This document shows, piece after piece, positions 42,517 to 45,339 of a DNA stretch of 45,339 nt. The notes under the pieces were generated by a model. The model saw only the letters and a list, made by a program, of their open reading frames with translations, was not told where the DNA came from and did no database searches. The DNA comes from an uncultured Alistipes sp. GTDB taxonomy: Bacteria > Bacteroidota > Bacteroidia > Bacteroidales > Rikenellaceae. The stretch is taken from positions 102,868-148,206 of the forward strand of contig CAJUAV010000005.1 in NCBI GenBank assembly GCA_910584485.1, read 5' to 3'. The position numbers and the translations under genes are program-made. Every line of letters starts with the position of its first letter. Within the stretch, counting starts at the first letter, position 1.

Positions 42517-42564
42517 TTTTGTTAACAAAAAGTTGCGTGCTTTGTCAAATAATGTGTATCTTTA
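42517..42564 (+). promoter_or_regulatory. mutAB promoter with upstream palindrome
   Basis: TTG at 42533-42535 and TATCTTTA at 42557-42564 are 21 bp apart, one base off the -7 consensus. Immediately upstream is a perfect 14-bp palindrome, TTTTGTTAACAAAA (42517-42530), placed where an activator or repressor would bind. Confidence 0.6.
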
Positions 42565-42615
42565 CAAGGATTTTAACCGCAAAACCTAAACAACAACATA
42601 TTAACTGATCGTTTT

Positions 42616-44466
42616 ATGGCAAATACCAAAAGTGAAAAGCTGTTCGCCGAATTCCCCGCGGTTCCGACCGAGAAGTGGGAGGAGGTGATTACGGCAGACC
42701 TGAAAGGTGCCGATTACGAGCGTAAGCTGGTATGGCGTACGGGCGAAGGGTTCAACCTGCGTCCCTACTACCGTGCCGAGAACCTCGAAGGCATCGAGTT
42801 CCTTGCCTCGGAGGCGGGCCAATTCCCCTTCGTCCGCGGTACGCGCACCGATAACGAGTGGCGTATCCACCAGACCGTCGAAGTGACGGATGCCGCTGCG
42901 GCCAACGCCGAGGCGCTCCGCCTGCTCAATTCGGGCGTCGACTCGCTCGGCTTCTGCATCCGCAAGGCCGATCTGACCGCCGAAGAGCTCGATACGCTGC
43001 TCGCAGGCATCTGCCTGCCCGCCGTCTGCCTGTCGTTCTGCGGCGAGCAGCGGGCGCACGTGGCCGAACTCGTGCTGGCCAAGCTGGAGAAGGAGGGGGT
43101 TCCCGCCGACGGCGTGCACCTCGCCTTCGCCATCGATCCGCTGGTCGAGGGGCTGGCGAAGAAGGGCTGCTTTTGCTCGCCCGACGGCGCGAAATGCTTC
43201 GAACGCATCGTCGCCCTCATCCGCAAGGCCGCCGCATGGAAGGATGTCCGCATCGTGACGGTCGGCGCCCGTTGCTTCGGCAACGCAGGCTCGACGATCG
43301 TCGAGGAGCTGGCCTTCGCCCTCTCGGCGGGTCAGGAGTATCTGGCGCGCCTCACGGATGCGGGCCTCACGGCCGACGAGGCCGCCCGCGCGCTCCGCTT
43401 CGCCTTCTCCGTGACCTCGAACTATTTCATGGAGATCGCCAAGTTCCGCGCCGCCCGCCTGCTGTGGGCCAACATCGTCAAGGGCTACGCCCCCGCGAAG
43501 GAGTGCTCGTGCAAAATGCGCGTGCATGCCGAGACGTCGCGCTGGAACCAGAGCGTCTACGACCCCTACGTCAACATGCTGCGCGGTACGACCGAGGCGA
43601 TGTCGGCGGCCATCGCAGGCGTCGACTCGTTGGAGGTGACCCCCTTCAACGCCGCTTTCGCGACCCCCGACGAGTTCTCGCGCCGCATCGCGCGCAACGT
43701 CGAGCTGCTCCTGAAGCACGAGTCGCATTTCGATCAGGTCGTCGACCCCGCGGGCGGTTCGTACTACATCGAGAACCTGACCCGTTCGATCGCCGCCGAG
43801 GCGTGGAAGCTCTTCCTCGCGATCGAGGAGCAGGGCGGTTATGCCGCCGCCTACGAAGCGGGCTTCGTCAAGGAGAAGGTCGAGGCTTCGGCCGCCCAGA
43901 AGGACAAGGAGATCGCCACGCGTCGCCGCATCCTGCTCGGCGCCAACCAGTTCCCCAACTTTACGGAGGTCGCTGCTCCCGAGATCACGATGGAGTCGGT
44001 CGAGCGCGACGTACGCGAGGGCAACGTGCTGAACGCCTATCGCGGCGCGATGGCCTTCGAAAAGATGCGTCTGGAGGTGGATCGCTCGGGCAAGGCGCCC
44101 AAGGCCTTCATGCTCACCTGCGGTTCGCTCGGCATGGCGCGTGCGCGCGCCCAGTTCTCGTGCAACTTCTTCGGCTGCGCGGGTATTCGCGTAATCGACA
44201 ACACCTTCTTCAAGTCGCTGGAGGAGGGCGTCGAGGCGGCGCTCGCCTCGAAGGCGGAGATCGTGGTGGTCTGCGCGTCGGACGACGACTACGCCACGGT
44301 GGCGCCGAAGATCAAGGAGCTGCTCGCGGGCCGCGCCATCCTGGTCGTTGCGGGCGCTCCGGCCTGCATGGCCGAGCTGGAGGCGCAGGGCATCGCGAAT
44401 TTCATCCACGTGAAGTCGAACGTCCTCGAAACGTTGAAGTTCTACCTTAAAGAGATGGGAATCTGA
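42616..44466 (+). CDS. Methylmalonyl-CoA mutase small subunit
   Basis: A 616-residue small (non-catalytic) subunit of B12-dependent methylmalonyl-CoA mutase, which interconverts succinyl-CoA and methylmalonyl-CoA in propionate production. The N-terminal TIM-barrel-like domain carries family motifs (RTGEGFNLRPYYRAEN, HAETSRWNQSVYDPYVNMLR, DQVVDPAGGSYYIE). The C-terminal part has the B12-binding fold but lacks the DxHxxG cobalt-ligand motif, as expected of the small subunit. mutB begins two bases after the stop codon. Likely driven by the promoter at 42533-42564. Confidence 0.95.
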   Translation: MANTKSEKLFAEFPAVPTEKWEEVITADLKGADYERKLVWRTGEGFNLRPYYRAENLEGIEFLASEAGQFPFVRGTRTDNEWRIHQTVEVTDAAAANAEALRLLNSGVDSLGFCIRKADLTAEELDTLLAGICLPAVCLSFCGEQRAHVAELVLAKLEKEGVPADGVHLAFAIDPLVEGLAKKGCFCSPDGAKCFERIVALIRKAAAWKDVRIVTVGARCFGNAGSTIVEELAFALSAGQEYLARLTDAGLTADEAARALRFAFSVTSNYFMEIAKFRAARLLWANIVKGYAPAKECSCKMRVHAETSRWNQSVYDPYVNMLRGTTEAMSAAIAGVDSLEVTPFNAAFATPDEFSRRIARNVELLLKHESHFDQVVDPAGGSYYIENLTRSIAAEAWKLFLAIEEQGGYAAAYEAGFVKEKVEASAAQKDKEIATRRRILLGANQFPNFTEVAAPEITMESVERDVREGNVLNAYRGAMAFEKMRLEVDRSGKAPKAFMLTCGSLGMARARAQFSCNFFGCAGIRVIDNTFFKSLEEGVEAALASKAEIVVVCASDDDYATVAPKIKELLAGRAILVVAGAPACMAELEAQGIANFIHVKSNVLETLKFYLKEMGI

Positions 44467-44468
44467 TT

Positions 44469-45339
44469 ATGAGAGCGAAATTTTCCGAACTGAAATACGA
44501 GGCGGCCGCCGACGGCTGCGGCGCTTCGAAGGGTTGCGCCGAAAAGCAGCCCTGGTTGACCGCCGAGCAGATTCCCGTCAAGGGGATCTATACGGCCGAC
44601 GATCTGGCCGGCATGGAGCACCTGAACTACGCCGCGGGCGTGGCTCCCTTCCTGCGCGGTCCCTACTCGACGATGTACGTGATGCGTCCCTGGACCATCC
44701 GTCAGTATGCGGGCTTCTCGACGGCCGAGGAGTCGAACGCCTTCTACCGCCGCAACCTCGCTGCGGGCCAGAAGGGTCTGTCGGTCGCCTTCGACCTGGC
44801 GACGCACCGCGGCTACGACGCCGACCACCCGCGCGTAGTGGGCGACGTGGGTAAGGCGGGCGTCTCGATCTGCTCGGTCGAGGACATGAAGGTCCTCTTC
44901 AACGGCATTCCGCTCGACCGCATGTCGGTGTCGATGACGATGAACGGCGCCGTGCTGCCGATCCTGGCCTTCTACATCGTGACGGGCCTCGAGCAGGGCT
45001 GCACGCTCGACCAGCTGGCCGGCACGATCCAGAACGACATCCTCAAGGAGTTCATGGTGCGCAACACCTATATCTATCCCCCCGAGTTCTCGATGCGCAT
45101 CATCGCCGATATCTTCGAATACACCTCGAAGCACATGCCGAAGTTCAACTCGATTTCGATTTCGGGTTACCACATGCAGGAGGCGGGCGCCACGGCCGAT
45201 ATCGAGCTGGCCTACACGCTGGCCGACGGTCTGGAGTACCTGCGTGCGGGCATCAACGCGGGCATGTCGGTCGACGCCTTCGCACCGCGTCTGTCGTTCT
45301 TCTGGGCCATCGGCATGAACCACTTCATGGAGATCGCCA
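44469..45339 (+). CDS. Methylmalonyl-CoA mutase large subunit (5' part)
   Basis: The first 290 codons of the catalytic subunit; the frame is open to the window edge and would be about 710 residues in full. Active-site elements are visible: Tyr66 in RGPYSTMY (equivalent to the radical-cage Tyr of the known enzyme), RQYAGFSTAEESN, FDLATHRGYD and His235 in SGYHMQEAGA. The C-terminal B12-binding domain is outside the window. Coupled to mutA with a two-base gap. Confidence 0.95.
   Translation, partial: MRAKFSELKYEAAADGCGASKGCAEKQPWLTAEQIPVKGIYTADDLAGMEHLNYAAGVAPFLRGPYSTMYVMRPWTIRQYAGFSTAEESNAFYRRNLAAGQKGLSVAFDLATHRGYDADHPRVVGDVGKAGVSICSVEDMKVLFNGIPLDRMSVSMTMNGAVLPILAFYIVTGLEQGCTLDQLAGTIQNDILKEFMVRNTYIYPPEFSMRIIADIFEYTSKHMPKFNSISISGYHMQEAGATADIELAYTLADGLEYLRAGINAGMSVDAFAPRLSFFWAIGMNHFMEIA

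Noticed and set aside
42280..42612. Cobalamin riboswitch ahead of mutAB
   Set aside because: No B12-box core or matching stem set could be seen; only promoter elements and a palindrome are present.

Overview
The window is a GC-rich chromosomal segment of a member of the Bacteroidota, most likely an Alistipes-like (Rikenellaceae) gut bacterium. The phylum call is firm. It rests on paired SusC/SusD outer-membrane import genes, acid-rich lipoprotein signals, promoters of the TTTG/TAnnTTTG type, PorX of the type IX secretion system, a type III glutamine synthetase and a two-subunit methylmalonyl-CoA mutase. The genus is an inference from high GC and gene content.

Layout. Positions 247-13211 hold two divergent, mirror-image import operons, each ordered susC-susD-lipoprotein. 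Their start regions form long inverted arms, about 92% identical over the best 180 bp, around one shared intergenic region. Neither operon carries an enzyme or a regulator. A tRNA-Phe gene follows (13493-13565). Its 3' end is repeated at 15428-15438 next to a displaced terminator, and these two points bracket an AT-rich 1.9-kb island remnant with one unknown membrane protein and a broken coiled-coil gene. Next come a tyrosine recombinase, then porX, tsaE, a transglutaminase-like protein and an SRPBCC protein. A translation/RNA group follows: HU, a 30-residue COX24/mS38-type protein and RNase G/E. Then comes a long run of co-directed envelope and housekeeping genes: mfd, coaX, an outer-membrane protein, a TPR protein, lptC, a CNNM/CBS protein and a PpiD-like chaperone. 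The right end has aspS on the minus strand, tadA, a TPR protein, the type III glutamine synthetase on the minus strand, and mutA plus the start of mutB.

The most unusual feature is a family of mosaic intergenic repeats at seven loci (1-175, 15574-15601, 17116-17366, 23420-23629, 23630-24133, 35569-36030 and 38021-38171). They are built from short hairpin modules. The first module keeps its flanks and a GCA-type loop while the stem sequence changes on both sides together, which points to selection for the hairpin itself. One locus contains three tandem 64-bp copies. Other points to check are a GC-rich in-frame insertion and a C-terminal overlap in coaX, a disordered tail on LptC, and perfect palindromes just upstream of mutA and of the island gene.

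How the genes work together: the SusCD operons would import an unidentified glycan or peptide. PorX, LptC, the PpiD-like chaperone and the TPR/OMP genes serve envelope building and secretion. GSIII and methylmalonyl-CoA mutase serve nitrogen assimilation and the succinate-propionate pathway. All calls come from reading the sequence; no database search was run.
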